DNA of 63,219 bases from Thermosipho affectus (GTDB lineage Bacteria; Thermotogota; Thermotogae; Thermotogales; Fervidobacteriaceae): contig NZ_LBFC01000001.1 in assembly GCF_001990485.1 (NCBI RefSeq), positions 1-63,219 on the forward strand. Reading direction: 5' to 3'. How positions within the stretch are numbered: the stretch's first letter is position 1; every line of letters begins with the position of its first letter. This document shows positions 1 through 8,872 of the stretch, one piece after another. The position numbers and the translations under genes were made by a program. The notes under the pieces are model-generated. The model did no database searches. It saw only the letters and a list, made by a program, of their open reading frames with translations, and was not told the origin of the DNA.

Positions 1-90
1 GAATACAAAAATACCAAAAAAATTAAATAATATAACTCCAGCATAATACTAAAGTCATGCTATTTGAGAGATTGATTTTTGATCCAACTT

Positions 91-1956
91 CTATATTTTT
101 TCTGCTAATTCCAACGCACCGTTAACTGCATCGAAAATTTGTCCAACTTTTAAAGCATCACCTACTAGATATACGTTTTTAATCTTTTTTGAAAGAGTGT
201 TGTATAAAGAATTTTCGCTTTTTGTTCCTGCTGTCACAATTATTTCATCGAAATTTCCAATAGATTCAATTTTTCCATTGCGATTAATAAATACTTCATT
301 ATTTTCTTTTATTTCTTCTACAGATGAGTTGGTATAGACTTTTATCTTTGATAAGTATTTTAGAGAGAAAAGTTTTTTTGAAATAAGCTCCATTCCTCTG
401 CCAATTTCATCAAATAATTCAACTATTGTTACATTTTTACCATTATTAACTAATGCTTCAGTAACTTCAACACCAATTAATCCTCCACCTATAACTAAAA
501 TTTTATTTCCATTAACTTTTTTACCCGAAAAGAAATCAAAACCAGTAATATATTTTTTAAGTCCTTTAATTGATGGAACAAAAGGATTTGCACCTGTGGC
601 AATTACAATAGCGTCAAAGTCTTTATCATCAAAGAATTTATCGTCAACTGTCGTATTTTTTATGATTTTTAATTCTTTTTCTGCTTTTCTTATCAAGTCG
701 TCTAAAATATCTTTCATCGATAATTTTCCAGGTGCGTTATAAGCCATTACCCATTGTCCCCCTAAATAATTATTTTTTTCAAACAATGTTATATCATATC
801 CTTTTTTCTTTAAGTATAAACCAGCAAAAATACCTGCTGGACCACCACCAACAATTGCGATTTTCTTCTTATCATTTGTTTTAGGAATAAACGTTTTATG
901 AACTTCAGGATTCGCTATACAATTAATAGGTTTTCCACTTTTTACACTTGATAAACATCCTTGCAAACAACTCCCACATCTGATGTAATCATTTGAATGG
1001 TTTAAGATTTTATTTGGAAAATCAGGATCTATTATTAACTGTCTTCCAAAAACTACTCCATCAATTACGTGTTTTTCTAATAAATATTTGTATCTTTCAT
1101 TTTTTTGCATTCTACCTGCAGATATTATTGGTATATTTGTCATGTTTTTAATAAGTTTAAGAATCTCATCCATAGGTTCAATTGGTAATGACATATGATT
1201 ATAATACCATGGAACTGAATCACAAGCATTTCCCCAACCTACATGTATTATTGAAACATCATATTTTTTAGCCAAATCTATAATTGAACTTATATCTTTA
1301 AGACTAATCCCATCATCAATAAACTCACTTCCAGAAATTCTCAGAAAAATTGGGATGGTAACTGAATTTTTGATACTAGAGAGTAGTTGTTCGGCAAAAA
1401 GAAATTTATTTTCACCGTATTCATCTGTCCTTTTGTTTAATCTATTGCTATAAAATTGTTGAACCAGATATCCATGACCAAATTGTATTTCAATAGCGTC
1501 TGCTCCAGCGCTCTGAGCTCTCAAAGCAGCATTTTTAAAATCATTGATTATATCTCTTATTTCAGATTTTGACAATTCTCTCGGAAGTTGGTTTGTTGTT
1601 GGACATTTAATTGGCGATGGAGCGACTACATCCTCGACTATTTTCGGATTAGCAGCTCTTCCTGCATGATTTAGATGGACAACTATTTTTGTGCCGTATT
1701 TGTGAAGTTTTGTTATCAATTCTTTTAATTTTATTTCGTGTTTTTCAGAATTTAACATTAGTTGTTTAGGGTGTTCTTTTCCAGATAAAGAAACAGAAAT
1801 TGGTTCAAGAATAACAGTTCCTACTCCACCTAAGGCTTTTCTTTCATAATAGTTAATCAATTGCTCAGTTATTAATCCATTTTTCGGTGTTGCTAAAGCA
1901 GTTTTAATTGGTGCCATAAAAATATTATTTTTTGCTTCAAATTCTTTGAATAACAT
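91..1956 (-). CDS. Old-yellow-enzyme family NADH:flavin oxidoreductase with Fe-S and FAD/NAD domains
   Basis: The 621-residue protein has the three-part layout of 2,4-dienoyl-CoA reductase/enoate reductase enzymes. Residues 1-330 form an FMN TIM barrel (VHLNHAGRA, IEIQFGHGYL). A cysteine cluster follows (CGSCLQGC with a later cysteine in PINCIANP) of the kind that binds 4Fe-4S. Two dinucleotide-binding motifs come next, IAIVGGGPAGIFAG for FAD and ILVIGGGLIGVEV for NAD(P). Such enzymes reduce activated C=C bonds in the cytoplasm; the substrate cannot be read from sequence. The length is slightly under the usual 640-670. It is transcribed leftward from its own near-perfect sigma-A promoter and ends the run of leftward genes at the window edge. 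Family is secure, substrate unknown. Confidence 0.9.
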   Translation of the reverse strand: MLFKEFEAKNNIFMAPIKTALATPKNGLITEQLINYYERKALGGVGTVILEPISVSLSGKEHPKQLMLNSEKHEIKLKELITKLHKYGTKIVVHLNHAGRAANPKIVEDVVAPSPIKCPTTNQLPRELSKSEIRDIINDFKNAALRAQSAGADAIEIQFGHGYLVQQFYSNRLNKRTDEYGENKFLFAEQLLSSIKNSVTIPIFLRISGSEFIDDGISLKDISSIIDLAKKYDVSIIHVGWGNACDSVPWYYNHMSLPIEPMDEILKLIKNMTNIPIISAGRMQKNERYKYLLEKHVIDGVVFGRQLIIDPDFPNKILNHSNDYIRCGSCLQGCLSSVKSGKPINCIANPEVHKTFIPKTNDKKKIAIVGGGPAGIFAGLYLKKKGYDITLFEKNNYLGGQWVMAYNAPGKLSMKDILDDLIRKAEKELKIIKNTTVDDKFFDDKDFDAIVIATGANPFVPSIKGLKKYITGFDFFSGKKVNGNKILVIGGGLIGVEVTEALVNNGKNVTIVELFDEIGRGMELISKKLFSLKYLSKIKVYTNSSVEEIKENNEVFINRNGKIESIGNFDEIIVTAGTKSENSLYNTLSKKIKNVYLVGDALKVGQIFDAVNGALELAEKI

Positions 1957-2016
1957 ATAATAATCTCCCCTTTAAAGAAATTAAGATCAATATATGTATT
2001 TAGCATATACGTGAAT

Positions 2017-2045
2017 ATTATATAATTTCCCGAATATATTGTCAA
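2017..2045 (-). promoter_or_regulatory. Consensus sigma-A promoter for the flavin oxidoreductase gene
   Basis: On the minus strand TTGACA (2045-2040) and TATAAT (2022-2017) are separated by exactly 17 bases, a full match to the bacterial housekeeping consensus. A small dyad, TATATG-7-CATATA, lies about 12 bases downstream between the -10 and the gene and could be an operator. The start codon at 1956 is about 60 bases from the -10. Confidence 0.75.
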
Positions 2046-2083
2046 GGAGTGCACGTTTTAGTAAGTATAGGATAAAAATGTTG

Positions 2084-2962
2084 TTAAGTATTTTTGTATT
2101 TCTTCTTGTAAATGGTAATATTTTCAACTATTGGAGCAAGACCAACAAGAATAAATCCAAAAATTTTTACATAGTTAAATTTTTCATGAAATATTAATAT
2201 GGATAATAAACTTGCAAAAACGAGTTCAAGTGGCATTATAATTGCTAACGAATGTGATGATAATTTTTTTAGTGAAAAATAATTTAAAGTTAATGGTATA
2301 AAAGTTGAAAAAATTGCAAGTAGTAATCCGTAATTTAAATATTCAACCTTTAAAGAAATATATTGCCCACTAAATACCAGTATAATTGTATAAAATAAAA
2401 TTGTACCCAAAAAAGTATAAAAAATATTTTCGATAATATCAGAATTAATTTTTTTAATTCTTTGACTAGAAACGGTAACAAATAAAGCATTTAATAATGC
2501 TGAGGTTAAAACAATAGTTGTACCTAAAAATAAGTTGTTATTTTCAATACCTTTTTCACCAAAATTTGCTAGGGTCACCCCTGTAAAAGATAGAAAAATT
2601 GAAATAACACTTATAAAATCAATTTTATGTTTATAAATTAATTTTTGAAAAATTAGAACAAATATGGGATTAGTGAAAAAAACTACAGTAGCATAAGCTG
2701 GATTTAGAAATCTTAGTCCATAAAAAAACAACAAGGCTGCTATACCATAATTTAGAATACCTAAACTTCCGAAAACTGAGAAATGTTTAAGATTAAAATT
2801 TTTTTTATATAAAGAAAATAAAATTAATGACAAAAGAAATGAAAACAAAAATCTAATAAACAATATTTGTAAAGGTGTAGCACCAATTTCAAATGATAAT
2901 TTTCCAAAAATCGAGGTTATTGAAGAAGAAAATGCTGAGATTATGGCTGAAAGTAAATGCAT
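2084..2962 (-). CDS. EamA/DMT-family membrane transporter
   Basis: The 292-residue protein is hydrophobic throughout, with about ten predicted membrane helices in two five-helix EamA repeats, the usual DMT layout and length. Helix one begins close to the N terminus (LLSAIISAFSSSITSIFGKL) and the inter-helix loops are short and basic. These permeases move small metabolites or amino acids across the inner membrane; the substrate is not predictable. A Shine-Dalgarno GGAGGTG precedes the ATG. It lies 49 bases downstream of the coiled-coil gene on the same strand, with possible promoter elements (TTGATA, 18 bases, TATAAC) overlapping the end of that gene, so it may be co-transcribed or separately expressed. 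Confidence 0.85.
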   Translation of the reverse strand: MHLLSAIISAFSSSITSIFGKLSFEIGATPLQILFIRFLFSFLLSLILFSLYKKNFNLKHFSVFGSLGILNYGIAALLFFYGLRFLNPAYATVVFFTNPIFVLIFQKLIYKHKIDFISVISIFLSFTGVTLANFGEKGIENNNLFLGTTIVLTSALLNALFVTVSSQRIKKINSDIIENIFYTFLGTILFYTIILVFSGQYISLKVEYLNYGLLLAIFSTFIPLTLNYFSLKKLSSHSLAIIMPLELVFASLLSILIFHEKFNYVKIFGFILVGLAPIVENITIYKKKYKNT

Positions 2963-3011
2963 TGAATATCACCTCCAATAAGAACTATATACAACTTATG
3001 TTGTTATAATG

Positions 3012-3623
3012 TTACTTAATGATAAGTATCAAAAAAAACATTATAACATTTAATGCAAAAATAAAGGTATAAGTTTTTTTGTTTCCTAAGAATATTTTTG
3101 AAAAGTTATTAATCGAATTTTCAAGCTGTTCGATTTTATTTTTTTGTTCGTTTGTTTCATAAACAAGTTTTTCAATAATTCTTTCTTGTCTTCCTACCTC
3201 TTTACTTAAATCAATTATTTTATTATTTTGATTTTCACTAATTATCTTCATCATACCTTCTAATTTTGAAAAATTTGAAATTATTAAATTTTCTAATTTT
3301 TCTTGAGAACTTAATATATCTTTTTTTGTGTTTTCTAGCAGTTCGTTATTTTTATCTATAAGATTGTTTATTTGCTTTATCAACTCTTTAGTTTTAGAAT
3401 AGAAATGTTCATATTCATCTTTTAATTTTTCTGTATTTTCGTTTAGTTTATTAAATTCCTCCCTAACTTTTTTTGCATTCTCATTTAATGTTTCTTTCAA
3501 CATTTCTAAAATTTTTTTTGAAGATCTTTCAATTAACTCTATTGAAGCATTTAAATTTTTTAAATTTTCAATTTCATTTGAAATTTCTTCTAATATTTCA
3601 TCTAAATCCACTAATTCATCCAT
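3012..3623 (-). CDS. Coiled-coil protein with C-terminal membrane anchor, partner of the PRTase-RecQ gene
   Basis: The 203 residues contain almost continuous heptad-like Leu/Ile/Asn/Glu/Lys sequence over about 5-175, predicted as a long coiled coil. A single C-terminal hydrophobic helix (TYTFIFALNVIMFFLILIIK) is the last segment, so it looks tail-anchored with most of the protein in the cytoplasm. I recognise no catalytic domain. Its ATG lies inside the last codons of the upstream helicase gene (8-base overlap) and has its own strong site, AAAGGAGG, indicating translational coupling and probably stoichiometric expression with that protein. It could be a membrane tether, a sensor or an oligomerising effector; the sequence does not decide. 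Low complexity makes homology-based naming unreliable. Confidence 0.75.
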   Translation of the reverse strand: MDELVDLDEILEEISNEIENLKNLNASIELIERSSKKILEMLKETLNENAKKVREEFNKLNENTEKLKDEYEHFYSKTKELIKQINNLIDKNNELLENTKKDILSSQEKLENLIISNFSKLEGMMKIISENQNNKIIDLSKEVGRQERIIEKLVYETNEQKNKIEQLENSINNFSKIFLGNKKTYTFIFALNVIMFFLILIIK

Positions 3624-6600
3624 TTTTTCTTCCTCCTTTGATATACATATTTATCTTTTTCACCTTGCTTAAAATTCTTTTTAAAACAACTTTCTTAGAT
3701 AGTGTTGGAGCTAGATAATTGAATTTTAATATAATGTCTTTTAAGTAGAAATTATCAAGTAAGGTTTTATAAAACAATTTTTTTAAGTTCTCGTTAATAT
3801 CAAAGTTAACGATTTTATTAAATATTGTATATACAAAGTTATCCAATTCATCTTCTTCAATATTATCACTTAAATACTTTAAAAAATTTTCCCAATCCCT
3901 TATTACTTCATCGTTGGTATAATTTAACTTAATTTTTGATAAAGTTGAAATGATATACAATGGAGGATTATCAGGATAACTTTCTAAAAGTCTTTGAACA
4001 TTACCATACAGATTTTCAATTTTTTCAATATCTTCATAATAAATCTCATCCATAAAGTTAATAAGTTCTTTAATATTAAGTTCTTTAATAAAATGTATTA
4101 AATCTTTAGTATAAACGGATTCATTAAAGTAATTCAAAATATATTTTTTAATTTCCTCATTTGTTTTTGCATTTCGTGCAACTTCAACCATTGTATATAG
4201 TGCTCTTCGCCTTTGTTTTTCTATTTCGTCATAAACAAATTCTATCAATGCTTCGATTATTTTTATCATAAAATCTTCAAATGACATTTTATTTTTAAAA
4301 TATTTTTTTACAAAATTATCAATATATGTCTTTGTTTTATACCTTTTTAGATAATTAATAAGGTTTTGTTTTATTTCTTCGACATTCAATTTCCTTAATT
4401 TTAATTCATAAGACCTTGATGAATTTTCATATTGAATTGTGTAATCTTCTACAACACCTAATATCGTTAACCTATAAATAGCTTTTTCAAAATTTTTATC
4501 CAAGCTTTTAATAGTTAAGTATCCAACTTTACCATTATCTAGCTTTTTAATATATGGTTTTAATTTTTGAAAAAGTTTAATTAAATTTTTCCTTTCAATC
4601 TCTTCTCCTTCAAATGAACTAAAATGAAAAAATGCTTGTGTACTTATATCATCATATACTTTATACTTTGAATAGATTTTGTTTGCTTGTTCATTAGAAA
4701 TAGATACATTTAGGATAGCATCGGTAAATTTATTATAATCTTCAGAATAGATCAAAAAGCAATATGCTGGTTTTCTATCTCTCCCAGCTCTACCCGCTTC
4801 TTGGTAAAAAGATTCAAGTGATGAAGGTAATGTATAATGAATTGTATATCTAATATTAGGCTTGTCAACTCCCATTCCAAAAGCTTTTGTCGCAACAAGT
4901 AATGGAAATTCATTATTTTTGAATTCTTTTTGGACATTAATTTTGTATTTATCATATTCTTCATCATTCATATTTGAATCTTTTGGTTTTTTACCGGAAA
5001 AGATTTTTGAATTTATCCCCAAATTTTTCAAAAATTTTGAAATTTCAAATACCCCTTTTAGACCATTGACTGTTGAAGTGAATATTATTCCAGATTTTGT
5101 TTTACGATCATTTAATTTGAATACATCATTTGTTTCTAATAACGAAGGCAATTTATTAAACAAGATATCTTTTAGAACTTCATTCTTATTATTAGATGGA
5201 GTTGAGATAATAAAAAATGTTAATTCATCTCTTTCAAAACTTTTTGGATAAATTTTTGCACTATTTTCAATTTGTAATTCTTTTTGAACGTCATTTAATA
5301 CTGCATACGAAGCCGTACCCGTTAACGCAACAATAGGAGGTTCATAATCATCATGTTTTGCAATATTTTTAATAATTCTTGCTACATTTAAATATGCTGT
5401 TCTAAAATCATGCCCCCATTCTGAAACACAATGTGCTTCGTCGATAACAACGAAAGGCACAGGGAGAAATTCAGTTAATTTTTTCAAGTTTTTTCTAAAA
5501 CTTTTTATTTGTAATCTTTCTGGAGCAATAAAAATAAATTTATACATTCCATTTTTTAAATTTTCAAGCACAAAATCTTTTTCTTCGATTGAAAGATCAC
5601 TATTAATATATGCAGATGAATTTATTCCCAGCGCTTTTAAGTTATACACTTGATCAAACATTAGAGATTTTATAGGGTCAATAACTATTACAGGCCCAGG
5701 TTGCAACAATCCACTTAGTTGGTAGCACAAGGATTTACCTGCACCTGTTGGTAAAAGACCTATTGTTGATTTTAAAGAAAGAATCCTTTTTATAATGGGG
5801 ATTTGTCCATCTCTAAAATCAACTTTTCTAAATATGTTTTGCAACAAAAATCTTAAAACATCTTCTTTTGCTTTATTTATTTTAAATTTATATGGTTTAA
5901 ATGAGAAAAACTTTGGAAGAAATAGATGGGGATTATTAGTTTCAAAGAAATGCATATTTTCATTTTCTGTTAATAAATTATATGTGCTATTATGAAGAGC
6001 AACAGTCTTATAATTTACAACTGAGATTACATCGTTTTGGGTTTCGTAATATTCATCATATTTTTTATGACTGAAGGAATTTGTCTTTGAAGATTCTGGT
6101 AATAATTCTGGAGTTTTTAGGGCACTTCTAACAATAACGTATGGAGAATTAGTTTCAAGCTCTTCAACATTTAACTTATATCCAATATCTATTGTTAAAT
6201 CATATTCATCTTTATACAAATCAAATGTATAGTAATTTACTTCAACGTTTTTTTCCAGGATTTCCAAGGTTGTGTCTTCATTTCTATAAATATCAAGTTT
6301 TATCTTTGGTAAGTTATAATCAAATAACTTCGAAATTTTATTCATATAATTGTATGCATCAACAATAGAAATTTCAGAAAATTTCACATCCCTTTCAATA
6401 ATAGCTATATTCCAAACTTCTTTATCATCTAATATGCCATCTGTTATAGCATTTGTCAAAACTTTGTGTAACCATGAAGATAAAATGTATTTAGCAAAAA
6501 AATTATTTTTTGTTACATTATACATTTTCAATTCACTAAAATATTTCTTTATAACTTTTAAAAAATACTTTTCATCTTTTAATTCAATAATATAATCAAT

Positions 6601-7575
6601 GGTTCCAGTGTCAGATAATTTTCTGTATGATAACAAATCACTCATTGAATCCATAATAGATTTATCGTAAAAAATAGAAGCAAATGTTGGGATTCCTCTT
6701 GAAATAATATTGTTGAATATTTTTGCTGTTAATATTAGTGGATTATCTTCATTGAATTTTCTTTCATAGTTTTTTAAAATCTTGAAATTAAAATTGTTCA
6801 TTTTATCATAATATTCCTTTAGAGTATTTCTCAGGGCATGTGAAATATATGAAGCTTCACCATGGTAAAATTTTTTGTTTATTTCTAGATCTTCTTCATA
6901 TTCAATAATATAATCTTCTAATCTAAATTTTTCATTAAAAGTTTTTCCAAGAAAAATTCCAATTACATTTTTTGCACCCAAATTTTTAAGTTCATTTGCT
7001 ATATTTAAAAATGAATTTCCAGAGGTTATTATGTCGTCAAAGAGTATTATCTCCTTACCTTTAATCTTTTCCGAATCAAACTTTAAATATTCAAGTATAT
7101 TACCTTTAAAATGTTCTCTATGTTTTGAAGGTCTGTCGATTAAATTCTTGATAAAATCGTATCCATTAATAACATCTAATTTTACCGAAAGATTTTTAAC
7201 AAAATTATTATAGCGAATTTCTGTTTTTTCTTTATTTGATGCCGGAATAATAGATATTGCCGTATTATTTTTATCATTAATTATATTATTTTTTATGATA
7301 AGCCTCGATATTATGTCACAGAAAAGTTCCGATATTTTCTCGTTACCATCTTTGAATTCATAAATGTATCTTCTATATATTCTTTCTTGGTCATCTAAAA
7401 TATCATCAGAAAAGCTATTTTTAGGATAATAAGTTGAAAGAGAGAAAATAGAATAGTCGTCAATTTTAAATTTATATTCAAAATCTGTAAAATATATATA
7501 ATGATACTGATCTGTTTTGAAAAAATTTTCAATTTCGATATCTAGTATATTTTGTTTGTTTTTTCTATTTTTCAA
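3616..7575 (-). CDS. Phosphoribosyltransferase (ComF-like) - RecQ-type helicase fusion protein
   Basis: This is a 1319-residue fusion. Around residues 105-215 is a type I phosphoribosyltransferase fold: a ComF-like stretch with RPSKHREHF (148-156) and the PRPP loop ILFDDIITSGNS (177-188). Residues 260-570 match nothing I know. From about 580 there is a superfamily 2 RecQ-type helicase core: Walker A LLPTGAGKSLCYQL (607-620), DEAH (712-715), TGTA (752-755), motif V ATKAFGMGVD (895-904) and motif VI QEAGRAGRDR (925-934). The RecQ four-cysteine zinc motif is absent, and about 370 further residues follow, including a possible winged helix. The start is TTG with a GGGGG site. The helicase should be an ATP-driven 3'-5' DNA translocase; whether the PRTase is catalytic or a nucleotide sensor is open. 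It is coupled to the coiled-coil gene and divergent from the dprA-like gene. Confidence 0.88.
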   Translation of the reverse strand: MKNRKNKQNILDIEIENFFKTDQYHYIYFTDFEYKFKIDDYSIFSLSTYYPKNSFSDDILDDQERIYRRYIYEFKDGNEKISELFCDIISRLIIKNNIINDKNNTAISIIPASNKEKTEIRYNNFVKNLSVKLDVINGYDFIKNLIDRPSKHREHFKGNILEYLKFDSEKIKGKEIILFDDIITSGNSFLNIANELKNLGAKNVIGIFLGKTFNEKFRLEDYIIEYEEDLEINKKFYHGEASYISHALRNTLKEYYDKMNNFNFKILKNYERKFNEDNPLILTAKIFNNIISRGIPTFASIFYDKSIMDSMSDLLSYRKLSDTGTIDYIIELKDEKYFLKVIKKYFSELKMYNVTKNNFFAKYILSSWLHKVLTNAITDGILDDKEVWNIAIIERDVKFSEISIVDAYNYMNKISKLFDYNLPKIKLDIYRNEDTTLEILEKNVEVNYYTFDLYKDEYDLTIDIGYKLNVEELETNSPYVIVRSALKTPELLPESSKTNSFSHKKYDEYYETQNDVISVVNYKTVALHNSTYNLLTENENMHFFETNNPHLFLPKFFSFKPYKFKINKAKEDVLRFLLQNIFRKVDFRDGQIPIIKRILSLKSTIGLLPTGAGKSLCYQLSGLLQPGPVIVIDPIKSLMFDQVYNLKALGINSSAYINSDLSIEEKDFVLENLKNGMYKFIFIAPERLQIKSFRKNLKKLTEFLPVPFVVIDEAHCVSEWGHDFRTAYLNVARIIKNIAKHDDYEPPIVALTGTASYAVLNDVQKELQIENSAKIYPKSFERDELTFFIISTPSNNKNEVLKDILFNKLPSLLETNDVFKLNDRKTKSGIIFTSTVNGLKGVFEISKFLKNLGINSKIFSGKKPKDSNMNDEEYDKYKINVQKEFKNNEFPLLVATKAFGMGVDKPNIRYTIHYTLPSSLESFYQEAGRAGRDRKPAYCFLIYSEDYNKFTDAILNVSISNEQANKIYSKYKVYDDISTQAFFHFSSFEGEEIERKNLIKLFQKLKPYIKKLDNGKVGYLTIKSLDKNFEKAIYRLTILGVVEDYTIQYENSSRSYELKLRKLNVEEIKQNLINYLKRYKTKTYIDNFVKKYFKNKMSFEDFMIKIIEALIEFVYDEIEKQRRRALYTMVEVARNAKTNEEIKKYILNYFNESVYTKDLIHFIKELNIKELINFMDEIYYEDIEKIENLYGNVQRLLESYPDNPPLYIISTLSKIKLNYTNDEVIRDWENFLKYLSDNIEEDELDNFVYTIFNKIVNFDINENLKKLFYKTLLDNFYLKDIILKFNYLAPTLSKKVVLKRILSKVKKINMYIKGGRKNG

Positions 7576-7620
7576 CTATATTCCCCCTATTAAAAAACTT
7601 CTTCTAAATAAATACGAATA

Positions 7621-7649
7621 AAATTATAACACATAATTTGGTATAATTT
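7621..7649. promoter_or_regulatory. Face-to-face -10 elements of divergent promoters (PRTase-RecQ / dprA-like)
   Basis: The 100-base intergenic region contains a perfect 8-bp inverted repeat, AAATTATA (7621-7628) and TATAATTT (7642-7649). Each arm carries a TATAAT hexamer pointing outward: 7642-7647 for the rightward gene and 7628-7623 for the leftward gene. The matching -35 positions fall on the opposite arm and are weak matches, so the two promoters would compete for polymerase and could be controlled from one site. Confidence 0.45.
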
Positions 7650-7675
7650 AATAAAGAAAAAAAGGAGATGATCTT

Positions 7676-8725
7676 GTGAAAATATATAGCAAGATTCAAT
7701 ATATAGCATTTAGCATTCTATATTCAAAAATAAACGGGAATTTTCCAAAATATAATTACAAAAACTTAGCAAAAATATTTTTACATTCCAAAGAAAATGA
7801 TATTAACTTATTTGAGGCACCAGAAAAAGAGGTAAAATCATTTTTCGAAAAATTTAGTATTAATATATTTAATTCTAGGCAAAAAAATATTGTAGGTAAG
7901 ATAAAGGAATTCATAGATATTTTCGCAAATAACGAAAAATTACTGATGCAAGCTGAAGAGGAATATATTCTTTGCAAAAAAAACAACATTAATATTTTAA
8001 CATATGAGGATGATCTATTTCCTAAAAAACTAAAAATTCTAGATGACATTTTCCAACCAGTTTATACAGTGTATTTTAAAGGACCACTTCTTGATTTTGA
8101 TAAGCTAAGATCTCTGGCTATCGTTGGTTCTAGAAAAGCAGAAGAGATTGGAAAAAAATTGGCAAAAAATATTGCAAAAAAACTTGATAAAACTTTCATA
8201 ATAATTAGTGGACTTGCAATTGGTATAGACACATTTGCACATATTGGTGCACTCAAATCAAAAATCCCAACTGTTGCTGTGTTGGGACAAGGTCTAAACA
8301 AAATTGAACAAAATTTATATCCTAAGGAAAATATAAAATTAGGATTAGAAATATTGAAAAATTCCGGAATGATTTTGTCAGAAGTTCCTCCATCAAAAAG
8401 AGTTAATAAATACTATCTTTTGTACAGAAATAGAATTCAAGCCGCTTTATCGGATTACATTATAATAATTGAAACTGCCGAAAAAGGTGGAACGATTAAA
8501 ACTATTTTCTATGGAGAGAAATTAAAGAAGAAGATATTGATCTTTAATCCCAAACAAGAACAACTGAAAATTATACAGAAAAACAATCCGGAAGTTATCA
8601 AAGGAAACATTAAATTATTGAAAAATCGAAAATTCCTGTCGTTTTCTAATGAAGATGAATTATTTCTTTTGATTAATTCAAAAACTTTATTAGAGAACAC
8701 ACTTTTTAATGAAAAAGAGATTTAA
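7676..8725 (+). CDS. Diverged DprA/Smf-like DNA-processing protein
   Basis: The 349-residue protein has an N-terminal helical region (1-110) and a DprA/Smf Rossmann domain: LAIVGSRKA (147-155), SGLAIGIDTFAH (178-189), AVLGQGL (201-207), LYPKEN (214-219), SEVPP (235-239) and YRNRI (250-254). DprA loads RecA on single-stranded DNA during transformation. Here the usual RNRIIAGLS becomes RNRIQAALS and GSLITA becomes GGTIKTI, and no clear C-terminal winged helix is seen, so it is a diverged member, perhaps not the housekeeping copy. The start is GTG after AAAGGAGATG. It diverges from the PRTase-RecQ gene, suggesting a shared process. The Rossmann domain belongs to the SLOG superfamily, which also occurs in nucleotide-sensing conflict systems, so a defence role is an alternative. 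Confidence 0.8.
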   Translation: MKIYSKIQYIAFSILYSKINGNFPKYNYKNLAKIFLHSKENDINLFEAPEKEVKSFFEKFSINIFNSRQKNIVGKIKEFIDIFANNEKLLMQAEEEYILCKKNNINILTYEDDLFPKKLKILDDIFQPVYTVYFKGPLLDFDKLRSLAIVGSRKAEEIGKKLAKNIAKKLDKTFIIISGLAIGIDTFAHIGALKSKIPTVAVLGQGLNKIEQNLYPKENIKLGLEILKNSGMILSEVPPSKRVNKYYLLYRNRIQAALSDYIIIIETAEKGGTIKTIFYGEKLKKKILIFNPKQEQLKIIQKNNPEVIKGNIKLLKNRKFLSFSNEDELFLLINSKTLLENTLFNEKEI

Positions 8726-8872
8726 ATTTAGAATAACCTAAAATAAGATGTAGAATTTTTAGTATGTTAAATACTTATTAAAAGAAATTGTACTCAAATG
8801 AATTTATGTTGGAAAAATTTTTTAAGGAAAATTCAAGAACACTGAAAAAAGATGAAGATGGAGGAAATTAAT

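Noticed and set aside
1-90. Terminator or partial gene at the left edge
   Set aside because: Only a weak AGCAT/ATGCT pairing with no adjacent T run, and no convincing open frame.
3473-3718. Plus-strand 81-codon ORF over the coiled-coil gene
   Set aside because: Hydrophobic Phe/Leu-rich shadow of A-rich coding sequence on the other strand; no ribosome site.
4862-5251. Plus-strand 129-codon ORF inside the PRTase-RecQ gene
   Set aside because: Lies opposite conserved helicase motifs and has no Shine-Dalgarno; the minus-strand frame is clearly the real gene.
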